DNA of 64,000 bases from contig NZ_CADIKC010000001.1 of assembly GCF_902859805.1 (NCBI RefSeq), positions 1,426,001 through 1,490,000 on the forward strand, read 5' to 3'. Source of the stretch: Paraburkholderia sediminicola. Lineage in GTDB: Bacteria > Pseudomonadota > Gammaproteobacteria > Burkholderiales > Burkholderiaceae. A program made the position numbers and the translations under genes. Position 1 is the stretch's first letter. Each line of letters starts with the position of its first letter. Under the pieces are notes generated by a model, which searched no databases, was not told the DNA's origin, and worked only from the letters and a program-made list of their open reading frames with translations. Below, in pieces: positions 9,424 to 18,859 of the stretch.

Positions 9424-10689
9424 TTAGGCAAGCGCCGTTGAGGCGTCGGTCAGGGTGGCAAGGTCGATAGTGCGGCCCTGGTTCATCCATTTGCGCGACA
9501 GTTTCAGTTCGCGCGGCGTGTTGATGGCGATGACACCGCGAATCGCGCCGTCTTCCAGATGGAAAAGCGTGGCGCGTTTGCCCGGCAAATCGCCGCGTAC
9601 CGCGAGTTGCGCATCGCCCGGAATGTCGCCGAGGATTTGCAGATTGACGTCGTATTGATCGGACCAGAACCACGGAATGTCCGCGTACGGTTCGAAATTG
9701 CCGAGTAAGGCCTTTGCCGCCGAGATCGCCTGGTTCTGCGCGTTGGCCCACGATTCGAGCCGCACGCGGCGCTTCAACCAGGCACTCGGATGGTTCGCGA
9801 CGTCGCCGCAGGCGAAGATGCGCGGGTCATCGGTCGCGCCGAAATGATCGACGACAATGCCGTCTTCCACCTTGATACCCGCTGCTTCCGCCAGCGCCGT
9901 ATGCGGCGTCAGGCCGATGCCGGCGACCGCGAAATCGGCGTCCAAAGTGGAACCGTCAGCGAACGTTGCCCGAATACGGTTGGCATCGTTCGGATGATCC
10001 GCAATCGACACAAGTGATGCGTTCAAACGCACATCCACGCCATTCGCGCGATGCAGCTGCAACAGGAAATCCGACACCATCGGCGGCAACGAGCGGGCGC
10101 ACAGACGCGGCGTGCCCTCCACTACCGTCGCGTCCACACCGAGCTTGCGCGCCGTGGCTGCGACTTCGAGCCCGATCCACCCGCCCCCGACCACCAGCAC
10201 GCGCTTGCTTGCGCGCAGCCGTTCGCCGAGAACAACCGCTTCGTCGAGCGTACGCAGATAGGTGATGTGCGAGGTCCTCACCAGCGCGTCCGGCAAACGG
10301 CGCGCTGCGCCACCGGTTGCAATCACGAGGCGGTCGTATTGAACTTCGCGACCTGACTGCGTGCGCACGATGCGCTGTTCACGATCGATCGACGTCGCGC
10401 AATCGGGTTGCCATGCTTCCACGTTCAGCGCGTCGAAATCGTCAGGCTTCACGAGGCGCACGGTTTCAATATCGGCTTCACCTGAGAGCACGGCCTTCGA
10501 CAACGGCGGACGCTCGTACGGCAGATGAATCTCATCGGCGATCATCACGAGGCGGCCATCGAAGCCTTCCTTGCGCAACGTCTTCACAACCCAGCCCGCC
10601 GCCTGGCCGCCGCCGATCACGACGATCGTGCGCGGCGCTTCGAGTCCGGCGTGTGCAGCTTGTGCCTTTTCAGCAGCAGCGTCAGTCAT
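9424..10689 (-). CDS. Ferredoxin reductase of a Rieske oxygenase system
   Basis: A 421-residue FAD/NADH oxidoreductase of the BphA4/putidaredoxin-reductase class. It has VVIGGGQAAG for FAD near residue 24, LPYERPPLSK, VLVVGGGWIGLEVAA for NADH, and the second FAD motif IFACGDVA. The C-terminal reductase domain contains PWFWSDQYDVNLQILG, typical of dioxygenase reductases. It passes electrons from NADH to the Rieske ferredoxin encoded at the head of the operon. Its ATG overlaps the end of the extradiol dioxygenase gene by 8 bases (ATGACTGA). Confidence 0.88.
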   Translation of the reverse strand: MTDAAAEKAQAAHAGLEAPRTIVVIGGGQAAGWVVKTLRKEGFDGRLVMIADEIHLPYERPPLSKAVLSGEADIETVRLVKPDDFDALNVEAWQPDCATSIDREQRIVRTQSGREVQYDRLVIATGGAARRLPDALVRTSHITYLRTLDEAVVLGERLRASKRVLVVGGGWIGLEVAATARKLGVDATVVEGTPRLCARSLPPMVSDFLLQLHRANGVDVRLNASLVSIADHPNDANRIRATFADGSTLDADFAVAGIGLTPHTALAEAAGIKVEDGIVVDHFGATDDPRIFACGDVANHPSAWLKRRVRLESWANAQNQAISAAKALLGNFEPYADIPWFWSDQYDVNLQILGDIPGDAQLAVRGDLPGKRATLFHLEDGAIRGVIAINTPRELKLSRKWMNQGRTIDLATLTDASTALA

Positions 10690-11647
10690 TTTTCCGCTCC
10701 GTCATGAACTTGCCTTCCGGCGCCTTCGCGTTTTTCTGGCGACGCGTGTTGCCGTCGATACCGCCGTCGATCGCCCATTCGGCGAACACAGTCGGACCCG
10801 GTTCGAAATCGCGCGGCTGCCATTCGGGCGTGAGCTGGTCTTCGTCGGCGTAGTACTCGATCAGGCCGCCAGCCGGATTCTGGAAGTACCAGAAGTAGGC
10901 AGACGACACCGGATGACGCCCCGGGCCGAGCTGCGTATCCCAACCGCAACGGCTGATATGCATGCCGCCGCCGAACACTTCGTGGATATCGCGTACGGTG
11001 AACGCCACGTGATTCAGGCCGCGCTTACCGCCGGGCAACGCCAGCAGGAAAATGTCGTGGTGGCCGCCGTGCGGCGCGCAGCGCATGAACGCGCCGCGGC
11101 CTGGATAGCGGTCCGACATTTCGAAGCCAAGCAGTTCCTGGTAGAACTTTTCCTGTTCCGCGAGTTGATTCGTGAAAAACACGACGTGACCCACTTCAAC
11201 CGGTTCAGCGCGCTCATAAATTGGCGACGGTTGATCGACGCGCAACGTTTGGCCCCACACGTTCGAAGGCGACCCGTGAATATCCAAAGCACGCTTGCGA
11301 GTCACTTCAACGCGAATCGCCATGCCGTTCGGATCGATACAACCCACAGCGTCTTCCGTTTCGAAGTGGCCCGGCTGGCCGGCAAAGCGGCCGCGCAGTT
11401 CGTCGAGTTCGGCTTTCGTTGCCACGCCCCACGTCACTTCACGCAACGTCGGACCTTCTTCGAATGCGGGCGGCAGCGACGGGTCGTTTGCATCGGCCAG
11501 GAGAATCGTGCAGCCGTTCAGCGTTTCGAAACGTGCTTGAGTTTCGTCGTGCGCGACTTCCTTCAAGCCCCAGTCCGCGAAAAAGCGGCGACAGGTGGCG
11601 AGATCCGTCACGCCGTAAATAATCTGTTCAATGCCGAGAATCGTCAT
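10682..11647 (-). CDS. Extradiol ring-cleavage dioxygenase (VOC / catechol 2,3-dioxygenase type)
   Basis: A 321-residue protein with two vicinal-oxygen-chelate domains. The C-terminal domain shows the iron ligands in the usual order: His in VGHVVFF, His in LNHVAF and Glu in GLIEYYAD. This fits type I extradiol enzymes of the catechol/biphenyl-diol group, which open a dihydroxylated ring next to the diol. ATG 11647 has an AAGAGG site. A charged tail of about 50 residues after the second domain is longer than usual. In the pathway it would act on the diol made by the Rieske system; the exact diol is unknown. Confidence 0.85.
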   Translation of the reverse strand: MTILGIEQIIYGVTDLATCRRFFADWGLKEVAHDETQARFETLNGCTILLADANDPSLPPAFEEGPTLREVTWGVATKAELDELRGRFAGQPGHFETEDAVGCIDPNGMAIRVEVTRKRALDIHGSPSNVWGQTLRVDQPSPIYERAEPVEVGHVVFFTNQLAEQEKFYQELLGFEMSDRYPGRGAFMRCAPHGGHHDIFLLALPGGKRGLNHVAFTVRDIHEVFGGGMHISRCGWDTQLGPGRHPVSSAYFWYFQNPAGGLIEYYADEDQLTPEWQPRDFEPGPTVFAEWAIDGGIDGNTRRQKNAKAPEGKFMTERKND

Positions 11648-11673
11648 AACGTGCCTCTTGCGTATTTCGCGTA

Positions 11674-13164
11674 TTAGTTCGCCCACGCCAGCGGCGCGTC
11701 GTTCAAGCCCCAGTAGAGGCTCTTCTGCTGCATGTATTCGCGGATGCCCAGTCGGCCTTTCTCGCGTCCCATACCACTCTCTTTCCAGCCGCTAAACGGC
11801 GTCGAGATCGAGAACAGCTTGTAGGTGTTGATCCATACCGTGCCGGTTTCGAGCGCACGGGCGATCCGGTAAGCGCGTTTGTAATCGCGCGTCCAGATAC
11901 CGGCGGCAAGGCCGAACACACTGTTGTTGGCTTCTTTCAGGAGCGATGCTTCGTCGTCGAACGGCATTGCGACCAGCACCGGGCCGAAGATTTCTTCCCG
12001 GCAGATGCGGGCGTCGTTCGTGAGGCCTTCGAGAATGGTCGGCTGGAAATAGGTGCCTGCTTCGCGGCCATCGCCGACCGGACGTTCGCCGCCACACAGC
12101 AAGCGGCCGCCTTCTTCCAGGCCCAATGCAACGTAACGTTCGACGGTTTCACGATGCGCGGCAGTGATCAGCGGACCCATCTGCGTTTCCGCACGCGACG
12201 GATCGCCGACGCGCAGCTTGCGTGCGCCTTCCGCGAGACGCTTCATAAACGCGTCGTAGATCGAGCGCTGCACGAACAGGCGCGAGCCCGCGATGCACGC
12301 TTCGCCCGATGAACTGAAAATGCCGTAGAGCACGCCGTTCACTGCGTGATCGAGATCGGCGTCATCGAACACGATGGTCGGCGATTTGCCGCCCAGTTCG
12401 AGCGAGACCGGCATCAGCTTGTCCGCAGCGATGCGCGCGATGCCGCGGCCCACTTCGGTGCCGCCCGTGAACGACACTTTCTTCACCAGCGGATGGCGCA
12501 CCAGCACGTCGCCGATCACCGAGCCTTTGCCCGGCACCACGCTGAGGACACCCTTGGGCACGCCGGCTTCTTCACAGATGCGCGCCAGCGCCAAAGAGAC
12601 TAAAGGTGTCACTTCAGCGGGCTTCAGTACCACGGCGTTCCCGCCTGCTAACGCCGGAGCCAGCTTCTGCGCGTCCGAAGCAATCGGCGAATTCCACGGC
12701 GTAATCGCCGCTATCACACCGATCGGCTCGTAAATGCTCATCGTCAGATAGTCGCCACGCGAGGGCGTTACCTCTTCATCGAGCGTTTCGAGGCACGCCG
12801 CGAAATAGCGGAAGGTGTTCGCAGCACTCGCCACCAGCACGCGCGTTTCGCCGATCGGTTTGCCGTTGTCGCGGCGCTGCAATTGCGCGAGCGCTTCGTG
12901 ACGCGCCATGATCAGATCGGCAATGCGGTACAGAATCAGCGCGCGTTGATGCGGCTTCAAACCCGACCAATCCGCGCGCCGCCATGCGATATCAGCGGCT
13001 TCTACAGCTTCGCGGGCGTCGTCTGCATTGGCCGTTGAGATTTCCATGTTGACCGACTGATCCGCCGGATACAGGCTTTTGTACGGGTTGCCACGCCCTT
13101 GCCGCCATTCGCCGCCGATGAAAATATCGCCGGTGGGCACGAGGCTGGTATCGAAGTGAGTCAT
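11674..13164 (-). CDS. NAD(P)-dependent aldehyde dehydrogenase
   Basis: A 496-residue class 1/2-type aldehyde dehydrogenase. It has the NAD-binding core FTGGTEVGR, the catalytic glutamate motif LELGGKSP, and the nucleophilic cysteine in a GEACIAGSRL segment, in place of the more common GQxC. The C-terminal EIFGPV and the SGWKESGMGRE substrate/oligomer region are also present. In meta-cleavage operons such enzymes oxidise a ring-fission semialdehyde or a smaller aldehyde released later. It sits 26 bases before the extradiol dioxygenase, which fits the oxidative branch. Confidence 0.85.
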   Translation of the reverse strand: MTHFDTSLVPTGDIFIGGEWRQGRGNPYKSLYPADQSVNMEISTANADDAREAVEAADIAWRRADWSGLKPHQRALILYRIADLIMARHEALAQLQRRDNGKPIGETRVLVASAANTFRYFAACLETLDEEVTPSRGDYLTMSIYEPIGVIAAITPWNSPIASDAQKLAPALAGGNAVVLKPAEVTPLVSLALARICEEAGVPKGVLSVVPGKGSVIGDVLVRHPLVKKVSFTGGTEVGRGIARIAADKLMPVSLELGGKSPTIVFDDADLDHAVNGVLYGIFSSSGEACIAGSRLFVQRSIYDAFMKRLAEGARKLRVGDPSRAETQMGPLITAAHRETVERYVALGLEEGGRLLCGGERPVGDGREAGTYFQPTILEGLTNDARICREEIFGPVLVAMPFDDEASLLKEANNSVFGLAAGIWTRDYKRAYRIARALETGTVWINTYKLFSISTPFSGWKESGMGREKGRLGIREYMQQKSLYWGLNDAPLAWAN

Positions 13165-13204
13165 GTCGGTCGTTCCAGATTGCTTCAGCTAATCAGCGAA
13201 TGTC

Positions 13205-14035
13205 TTAAATCACGCAGCGAGCCGCGCGATTGCGTAGCGCACGGATCGCGCTATACGCGGTCAGTGCGGACGTCTTGGGGTTGTCCGGCAGCGGCTTGCC
13301 GCACATCTCCAGCGACATCTCGCCGAAGGCGCCGCGTGCCACGATGCGATGCACGTTGCGCGACACGTTCGGGTCGGCGATCAGGCGGACCATGGTGTGG
13401 TCCAGACCCAGACCGGCCAGCGCGATCGTCGCGGCGACGTTGGCGTTCTTCGGATAGAGGCGCGCGGCTTCGCGCGCGCTGCCTTCAAAAATCACGGTCT
13501 CTTCGCTCAGCGTATGCAAATTGCAGAGCTGTTCCGCGGGCGTGCCGAGCCAGCCCGAAGGCGGCTTGCGCCCCGTGTACAGCACTTCGTCGAGGCCGCC
13601 GAGCTTGGCGGCGGACAACGCATCCACGCCACCGATCGCGCCCGACAACAGCGTCAACGTCGCGTCGCCTTCGTCCGCCGCAGCGGAGAGCGCGTCCAGC
13701 AGCATCATGTCGGACAGCGCGCCGATCGACGCGACCGCGCAATCCGTACCGGCTTTCAGCAAGGGCACCACGTGATCGACCAGGGCGCTGTGCCCCGCGC
13801 ATTCCAGCGCGAAATGCGGCTGGCTGCTCAACGCGGACACGGAAGCCACCACATCGACCGACGCGCCCACCACTTCACGCACCGACGCCATATGGCGCTC
13901 CGGCACGATCACATGCGACACGCGCACGGTCGGATCCGACTCGACCGAGCGATACACCGCCTGGCCGATCGCGCCGAAGCCGATCATCGCGACGTCGACG
14001 GGTGCGTGATGCCCCGCGTAGCCGGTCTCACGCAT
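13205..14035 (-). CDS. Aspartate-dehydrogenase-like protein (DUF108 family)
   Basis: A 276-residue protein with the Rossmann start [12 protein letters not shown] and the family segments [27 protein letters not shown] and [16 protein letters not shown], all typical of L-aspartate dehydrogenase (NadX/AspDH). These enzymes interconvert L-aspartate with iminoaspartate/oxaloacetate and ammonia using NAD(P). ATG 14035 overlaps the ThDP-enzyme stop by 8 bases, indicating translational coupling. No NAD-biosynthesis genes are nearby, so it probably acts in the catabolic route, perhaps on an imino- or oxo-acid intermediate. Confidence 0.8.
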   Translation of the reverse strand: MRETGYAGHHAPVDVAMIGFGAIGQAVYRSVESDPTVRVSHVIVPERHMASVREVVGASVDVVASVSALSSQPHFALECAGHSALVDHVVPLLKAGTDCAVASIGALSDMMLLDALSAAADEGDATLTLLSGAIGGVDALSAAKLGGLDEVLYTGRKPPSGWLGTPAEQLCNLHTLSEETVIFEGSAREAARLYPKNANVAATIALAGLGLDHTMVRLIADPNVSRNVHRIVARGAFGEMSLEMCGKPLPDNPKTSALTAYSAIRALRNRAARCVI

Positions 14036-15686
14036 GTTCCGGCTCCTTTTCCTTGACCGGCGGCCCTGCGAACGCCGTGGCGAACGAGCCGACTGACAGC
14101 ATGTCCACTTCAACCAGTACCGGACCGGTCTTCGCCATGCCTTCGCGGATGATCTCTTCGGCCTGGTCGAGCGATTTGATGCGGTAGTGCGTGAGCTTCA
14201 GGCTCTCGCAGAATTGCGCGAAATCCGGCTGGTGCAGATCGACGTAGCAGCGGCGGCCGCCGTATTGCGCGTCCTGAATGTTGCGGATCACGCCGTAGCA
14301 CTGGTCGTTCATCAGCACGATCATCACGTTGGCGTTTTCCTGCACGGCCGTTGCGAGTTCGCCGACGTTGACCATCAAGCCGCCATCGCCAACCAGGCAT
14401 ACGGTCTTCGCTGCATTGCCCGCGAGTGCCGCGCCGATACCCATCTGCATGCCCTGGCCGATACCGCCGCCGAGTGCATGAACGCCTGCGCGCGGCGAGA
14501 AGATCTTCAGCATGCGGTTGCCCCACGTGCTGTTCGAGATCGTGACGTCGCGCACCCAGTTGTAGTCGCGGCCCACGGCCTGTTGCAGGGCGTCGACGAG
14601 GCGTTTGTACGGGCCGAGACCTTTGCCCACATCCGCAACGGCGCTTTCGCGCGCGGCAGCCAAGTCTGATGCGAACGTCGGATCGACTTTCAGACGGCCT
14701 TCGAGCAGCGTCGCGAGTTCTTCGAGAACCGCCGATGCATCGCCGTGAATGAACATGTCGTTGCGATAGCCACGGTTGTCGGCGAGCGCGTCGGCGTCGA
14801 CGCGATACAGCGGTTGCGGCAGCGCCAGCTTGTACTTCAGCGTTTCATTGCCACGCAGACGCGAACCGACCACCACCAGCGCATCGCATGTCTTGTAGAA
14901 GCTTTCGACAGCGGCATGCACGTTGAACGCGCCGAGCGTCGCCGGATGATCTTCGGGCAGCACACCACGGCCCTGCACGCTGGTCACCACACCGAAGCCC
15001 AAGGCCACGAGACGTTCAACCGCAGCACGTGCATGACGCGTACCGCCGCCGAGCCACAACAGCGGACGCTTCGCATTCGCCAGTTGATCCGCGAGTTGCA
15101 CAACACGCTGACTGCAATGCGTGAGCGTGGTGACGTGCGGCGCGGCCAGATCGGCGGGCCATTCGATTTCGGCGGCTTGAATGTCGATCGGAATTTCAAC
15201 GCTGACCGGACCGCTCGGCGCGGTTTGCGCGACACGCACGGCTTCGCGGATCGTCGGCAGTGCGGTTTCGACCGAGCGCACGCGGAACGCGGCCTTCGAG
15301 ATCGACGACAGCATCGACAATTGATCCGGTGCTTCGTGGATATACGCGAGGTCCTTGTCGAGGTATTCGGTTTCGATCTGGCCGGTGACGTGCAGCAACG
15401 CGGTGCCTGCGGTCAGCGCTTCGACCATCGCGCCGGCAGCATTACCTGCTGCAGTGCCCGTGCTGGTGAATGCAACACCGAGGCCGCCGGACACACGCGC
15501 CAGGCCATCAGCCATGTTCACCGCGCCCGCCTCGCCACGTGCGCCGACGTAGCGAATCTTGCCGCGGTTGTGGATCGCGTCGAGGATCGGCATGTTGTGG
15601 ATCGAGATCACGCCGAATGCGGTTTGAACGCCGCATTGCTCGAGAAAAGCGGCGATCAGTTCGCCAACGGTGGTTTTATTAGACAT
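14028..15686 (-). CDS. ThDP-dependent enzyme (acetolactate-synthase / benzoylformate-decarboxylase fold)
   Basis: A 552-residue three-domain thiamine-diphosphate enzyme. The N-terminal Pyr domain has the activating glutamate in [14 protein letters not shown] (E52), where the usual preceding His is Gly. A central domain follows from about residue 190, and the C-terminal PP domain has the ThDP/Mg motif [15 protein letters not shown] and then NDQCYG. Such enzymes decarboxylate or ligate 2-oxo acids. ATG 15686 has a GGAGG site and overlaps the upstream SDR stop by 8 bases. The substrate is unknown; a 2-oxo acid from ring fission is a reasonable guess. Confidence 0.82.
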   Translation of the reverse strand: MSNKTTVGELIAAFLEQCGVQTAFGVISIHNMPILDAIHNRGKIRYVGARGEAGAVNMADGLARVSGGLGVAFTSTGTAAGNAAGAMVEALTAGTALLHVTGQIETEYLDKDLAYIHEAPDQLSMLSSISKAAFRVRSVETALPTIREAVRVAQTAPSGPVSVEIPIDIQAAEIEWPADLAAPHVTTLTHCSQRVVQLADQLANAKRPLLWLGGGTRHARAAVERLVALGFGVVTSVQGRGVLPEDHPATLGAFNVHAAVESFYKTCDALVVVGSRLRGNETLKYKLALPQPLYRVDADALADNRGYRNDMFIHGDASAVLEELATLLEGRLKVDPTFASDLAAARESAVADVGKGLGPYKRLVDALQQAVGRDYNWVRDVTISNSTWGNRMLKIFSPRAGVHALGGGIGQGMQMGIGAALAGNAAKTVCLVGDGGLMVNVGELATAVQENANVMIVLMNDQCYGVIRNIQDAQYGGRRCYVDLHQPDFAQFCESLKLTHYRIKSLDQAEEIIREGMAKTGPVLVEVDMLSVGSFATAFAGPPVKEKEPEHA

Positions 15687-16476
15687 GTCGTGCAACGCCT
15701 CCAGAAACATCGATATGACTGCCCGTCGTATAGGACGACAGCGTCGTAGCCAGATAAAAGAGCGCTTGAGCGGCTTCTTCGGGTTTGCCGAAGCGGCCCA
15801 GCGGAATGTTTTTCTTGCGCGCCAGTTCGGCGGTCCAGTCTTCCCAGCTCTGGCCCGGCTGCGCTTCTTTCGCGTAACGGCGGCGCCATTGACCCGATTC
15901 GACGATGCCGATCAGAATCGAATTCACGCGAATGCGTTGCGGCGCGAGTTCCACCGCGAGCGATTTGATGAGGCTCAGCACGCCGGCGCGTGCCGACGAA
16001 GTCGCCACCATGTGCGGTTCGGGTTGCAGGGCGAGCAGCGAGTTCACGCAGACCACAGCCGGGCTTGATGCGTCGCGCAGCATCGGCAGGAACGCGCGGG
16101 TCGGGCGGATCACGCTGAAGTACTTCAGGTCGAGTTCTTCGCGCCAGGCGTCGTCGGTGGTGTCGGTAAAAGTCGACACGCGCCCCTGGCCTGCGTTGTT
16201 CACCAGCATGTCAGTGCGGCCGAAACGCGCTTGCACCGCTTGCGCGAACGCTGCGACTTCGTCTGCGTCGAGCACGTCGCAGGTTTGCGCCAGCAATTGC
16301 GCTTGCGGAAACTGCGTCTTCAGCGAGGCTTCCGCTTGCGCGAGACGTTCGCTGTCGCGTCCGCAGATCGCAACCGAGGCGCCTGCTCGCAAAAACAGTT
16401 CGGCAGTCGCGAGGCCGATGCCGGACGAGCCGCCCGTCACCACCGCTACCTGTCCGGTCAAGTCGATTTGAATCAT
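15679..16476 (-). CDS. SDR-family protein lacking the YxxxK catalytic pair
   Basis: A 265-residue short-chain dehydrogenase/reductase fold with the cofactor motif TGGSSGIG, the structural NNAG motif and a C-terminal PLGRFGKPEE segment. Where classical members carry YxxxK, this protein reads HMVATSSARAG, so neither Tyr nor Lys is in place. The upstream Ser (VCVNSLLAL) is kept. It may still bind NAD(P) but use another chemistry or a non-redox role. Its ATG overlaps the IclR stop in an ATGA arrangement, so it is translationally coupled to the regulator. Confidence 0.8.
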   Translation of the reverse strand: MIQIDLTGQVAVVTGGSSGIGLATAELFLRAGASVAICGRDSERLAQAEASLKTQFPQAQLLAQTCDVLDADEVAAFAQAVQARFGRTDMLVNNAGQGRVSTFTDTTDDAWREELDLKYFSVIRPTRAFLPMLRDASSPAVVCVNSLLALQPEPHMVATSSARAGVLSLIKSLAVELAPQRIRVNSILIGIVESGQWRRRYAKEAQPGQSWEDWTAELARKKNIPLGRFGKPEEAAQALFYLATTLSSYTTGSHIDVSGGVARHV

Positions 16477-17375
16477 TTGAGCCCCAGTGCCTTAAAGTAT
16501 TTCGCGCCCGAGTTCGAGCTGCCCGTCGGCCGATAGTTGAGCCGCTGCGAGAGTTCGTCAGCCGCGCGGCGGACCTTGTCGATCAGGCCGCTATCGAGCA
16601 GCGATGCATCGATCTCGTGGCGCGGAATCGTCGTCGTAATCACGGCGACGATGCGGCCCGTGTCGTTGCGCACCGGCGCGCTCACCACCGAAATGCCGCG
16701 TTCGAACGACGACTCGCTGATCGCGAAGCCGCGCCTGGCGTCGTCGCGAATGCGTTCGTACAGATCGTCGATGGTGGCCGGCGTTTGTTTCGTGAAGCGC
16801 TCGAGTTCCGGCTCGGGATAGAGCTTTTTCAGGTCGTCGAGCGTCATGTCACCCATCAGCACCTGACCATGCGTTGTCGCGTGGGCCGGCAGGCGCGTAC
16901 CGACATTCACCTTCACCGAACTGAAAATCGGCGCATGGCTTTGTGCTTTGGCCACGAACACCACATCACGGCCGTCGCGAATCACGATGTGGCTGGTAAG
17001 GCCAGTGTCGTTACGCAGCGCTTCGATGATCGGCAAACCAAGGTCGGTCAATTCAAGCGAGCTCAGATATTCGAAACCGAGTCGCAGCACCGCGACGCCG
17101 AGGCGATAGTTGCGGTCTTTATCGGCACGCTCGAGAAAGCCGAGTGATTCGAGCGTTTGCAGCAGACGGAACACCGTCGTGCGGGGAATCTTCAGGCGCT
17201 TCGATAATTCCGGTGCGCCGAGAACCGGCTCGCGTGGCGAGAACTCCGTCAGAATCTTCAGACCGCGTTCCAGACCTGGCACGCGATAGCTGATATCGCT
17301 GCCTGTGTCTGCGTCGTTGCGGTCGTCGTCCGCGTCGCGCTCGGCGCTAACCATGTCATGCGTATCGGACGTCAT
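16473..17375 (-). CDS. IclR-family regulator inside the catabolic operon
   Basis: A 300-residue regulator with an N-terminal winged helix (LGAPELSKRLKIPRTTVFRLLQTL) and a C-terminal effector-binding domain whose family signature appears as ERGISVVSAPVRN. An acidic, Asp-rich N-terminal extension precedes the fold. IclR proteins bind short palindromes and respond to aromatic or small organic acids. It begins immediately before the stop region of the hydrolase gene and is closely similar to the second IclR at 22923-23894. It probably controls its own operon through the palindrome at 21427-21446. Confidence 0.88.
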   Translation of the reverse strand: MTSDTHDMVSAERDADDDRNDADTGSDISYRVPGLERGLKILTEFSPREPVLGAPELSKRLKIPRTTVFRLLQTLESLGFLERADKDRNYRLGVAVLRLGFEYLSSLELTDLGLPIIEALRNDTGLTSHIVIRDGRDVVFVAKAQSHAPIFSSVKVNVGTRLPAHATTHGQVLMGDMTLDDLKKLYPEPELERFTKQTPATIDDLYERIRDDARRGFAISESSFERGISVVSAPVRNDTGRIVAVITTTIPRHEIDASLLDSGLIDKVRRAADELSQRLNYRPTGSSNSGAKYFKALGLK

Positions 17376-18266
17376 TCATTGGCTCCGTTGTCCGTCGCTT
17401 ACGCGGCAGAACGTGTCGATGATCGCGGTATACGCGGCGGGTGCTTCGATATAACCGGCGTGCCCGGCGCGCGGCACGACCAGCAGTTTGGTGCCCGCGG
17501 CCAGTACGAGTCGCTCGCAGGCTTCGGGGGGCGTAATGGTGTCCTCGGCACCGACCGCGACGTTGACGCGGCCTGTGTAGCGCGCGAGATCGCTGGTGAG
17601 ATCGGCGTTGGCGAGCAGATGCGTCGCTTGCGCGTAGCCGTGCGGGATCACGCGCGACATGTTCCAGCGCACCCATGCGCGCGCTTCGTCGCTCGCGTGG
17701 GTGGACAACATATTGGTGCTGCGTTTTTCCGCGAGACCTTGCGGGCCGAGTTCGTTGATCATGGCGAGACGCTGATCGCGTTTTGTTTCGCGCACTTCAG
17801 CGGATGCCGCGCCATAACCACCAGCAGGCGACAACAACAGCAAACCAGCCACGCGCTGCGGATTCGTCACAGCAAACGCACCCGCGATGATCGCGCCGAG
17901 CGAGTGGCCCAGCAGCACGCAGCGTTCAATGCTGAGCGCGTCGAGCCATTCCTTCAATACAGTGGCGTAGTCGCTTGCAGCGGGCGAATCGGCTTCTACG
18001 GGTGTCGATGCGCCATACCCCGGCGCATCCCACGCCAGTACACGGCGCGTCTCGCCCAGCACTTCAAACTGCTGCACCCACGAAGCCGCGCCCGAACCGA
18101 TACCGTGAAGCAGCACCAAAGGCAGCGCTCCACTTTCGGCGCTATCCACATCGCGATAGCTGACCGCACGTTGCGATGCCAGCCAGATCTGCTGGGCCGG
18201 GAAACGCGCAAGGCGCGCTTCGAGCGTAGCGTTCTGATCGACGGTATCGGACGGGACTGCGGACAT
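17376..18266 (-). CDS. Alpha/beta hydrolase (meta-cleavage-product hydrolase-like)
   Basis: A 296-residue alpha/beta-hydrolase fold enzyme with oxyanion segment HGIGSG, nucleophile elbow LLGHSLGA, an acid residue in VAVGAEDTITPP and the terminal catalytic His in PRAGHAGYIEAP. In extradiol pathways, MhpC/BphD-type enzymes of this size hydrolyse the C-C bond of the ring-fission product. ATG 18266 follows GAAGGAAATC; a TTG further upstream is less likely. It lies 39 bases after the cupin gene and abuts the IclR gene with no gap. Confidence 0.83.
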   Translation of the reverse strand: MSAVPSDTVDQNATLEARLARFPAQQIWLASQRAVSYRDVDSAESGALPLVLLHGIGSGAASWVQQFEVLGETRRVLAWDAPGYGASTPVEADSPAASDYATVLKEWLDALSIERCVLLGHSLGAIIAGAFAVTNPQRVAGLLLLSPAGGYGAASAEVRETKRDQRLAMINELGPQGLAEKRSTNMLSTHASDEARAWVRWNMSRVIPHGYAQATHLLANADLTSDLARYTGRVNVAVGAEDTITPPEACERLVLAAGTKLLVVPRAGHAGYIEAPAAYTAIIDTFCRVSDGQRSQ

Positions 18267-18305
18267 GATTTCCTTCGTGGGTGTTTTCAAAGTGAACTTG
18301 AAGGC

Positions 18306-18833
18306 TTAGCGCTTCAGCTTGGCCAAAGGAGAATCCGGCGGATACGTCGGCGTAATCGGCTTGGCCGCACCGAGCATCACGCACATCAACGCGTCTTCTT
18401 CGCCGATATTCACTTCCGTGCGATACACACCCGGCGGCACCGAAATCAGATCGCGCTCGCCCAGCACGGCTTCCCACGTTTCGCCGTCTTTCTCGCAGAT
18501 CACCTTCATCTTGCCTCGCAGCACGAAGAAAATTTCTTCGACATCCATATGGATATGGCTCGGACCGATGTTGCCGGCCGGGATCACCATCGTCGAAAAC
18601 GTGAAGCCGCCTGCGGGCACCGTGTTCATGTCTTTCGCGACGCCCGTGCCGCCCGTGCCGACATAGCGCATTTGCGCGCGGCGATATTTGGGGTCGTAGT
18701 CGGCCTGGAACTTCAGCGCGTCCCAGTCATAGCGACGCGTTTCCAGGCGCGCGACGCGAGTGTCCAGCCATTGTGCAAAGCTCGCGTCCGCGGGTTGTTC
18801 CCACGATTTGCGTTCGAGTTCGGCGTCCGCCAT
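18306..18833 (-). CDS. Cupin-domain protein
   Basis: A 175-residue single cupin. The metal-site motif appears as GPSHIHMDVEEIFFVLRG, giving two His and a Glu in the first cupin box, and the second box is degenerate (PPGVYRTEVNIG). Small cupins of this type in aromatic operons include dioxygenases, decarboxylases and isomerases; sequence alone does not decide. ATG 18833 has an AAGGAG site. It lies 26 bases after the SDR and before the hydrolase, so it probably processes a pathway intermediate. Confidence 0.75.
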   Translation of the reverse strand: MADAELERKSWEQPADASFAQWLDTRVARLETRRYDWDALKFQADYDPKYRRAQMRYVGTGGTGVAKDMNTVPAGGFTFSTMVIPAGNIGPSHIHMDVEEIFFVLRGKMKVICEKDGETWEAVLGERDLISVPPGVYRTEVNIGEEDALMCVMLGAAKPITPTYPPDSPLAKLKR

Positions 18834-18859
18834 CTCTTTCTCCTTTCGATTCGACAAGA

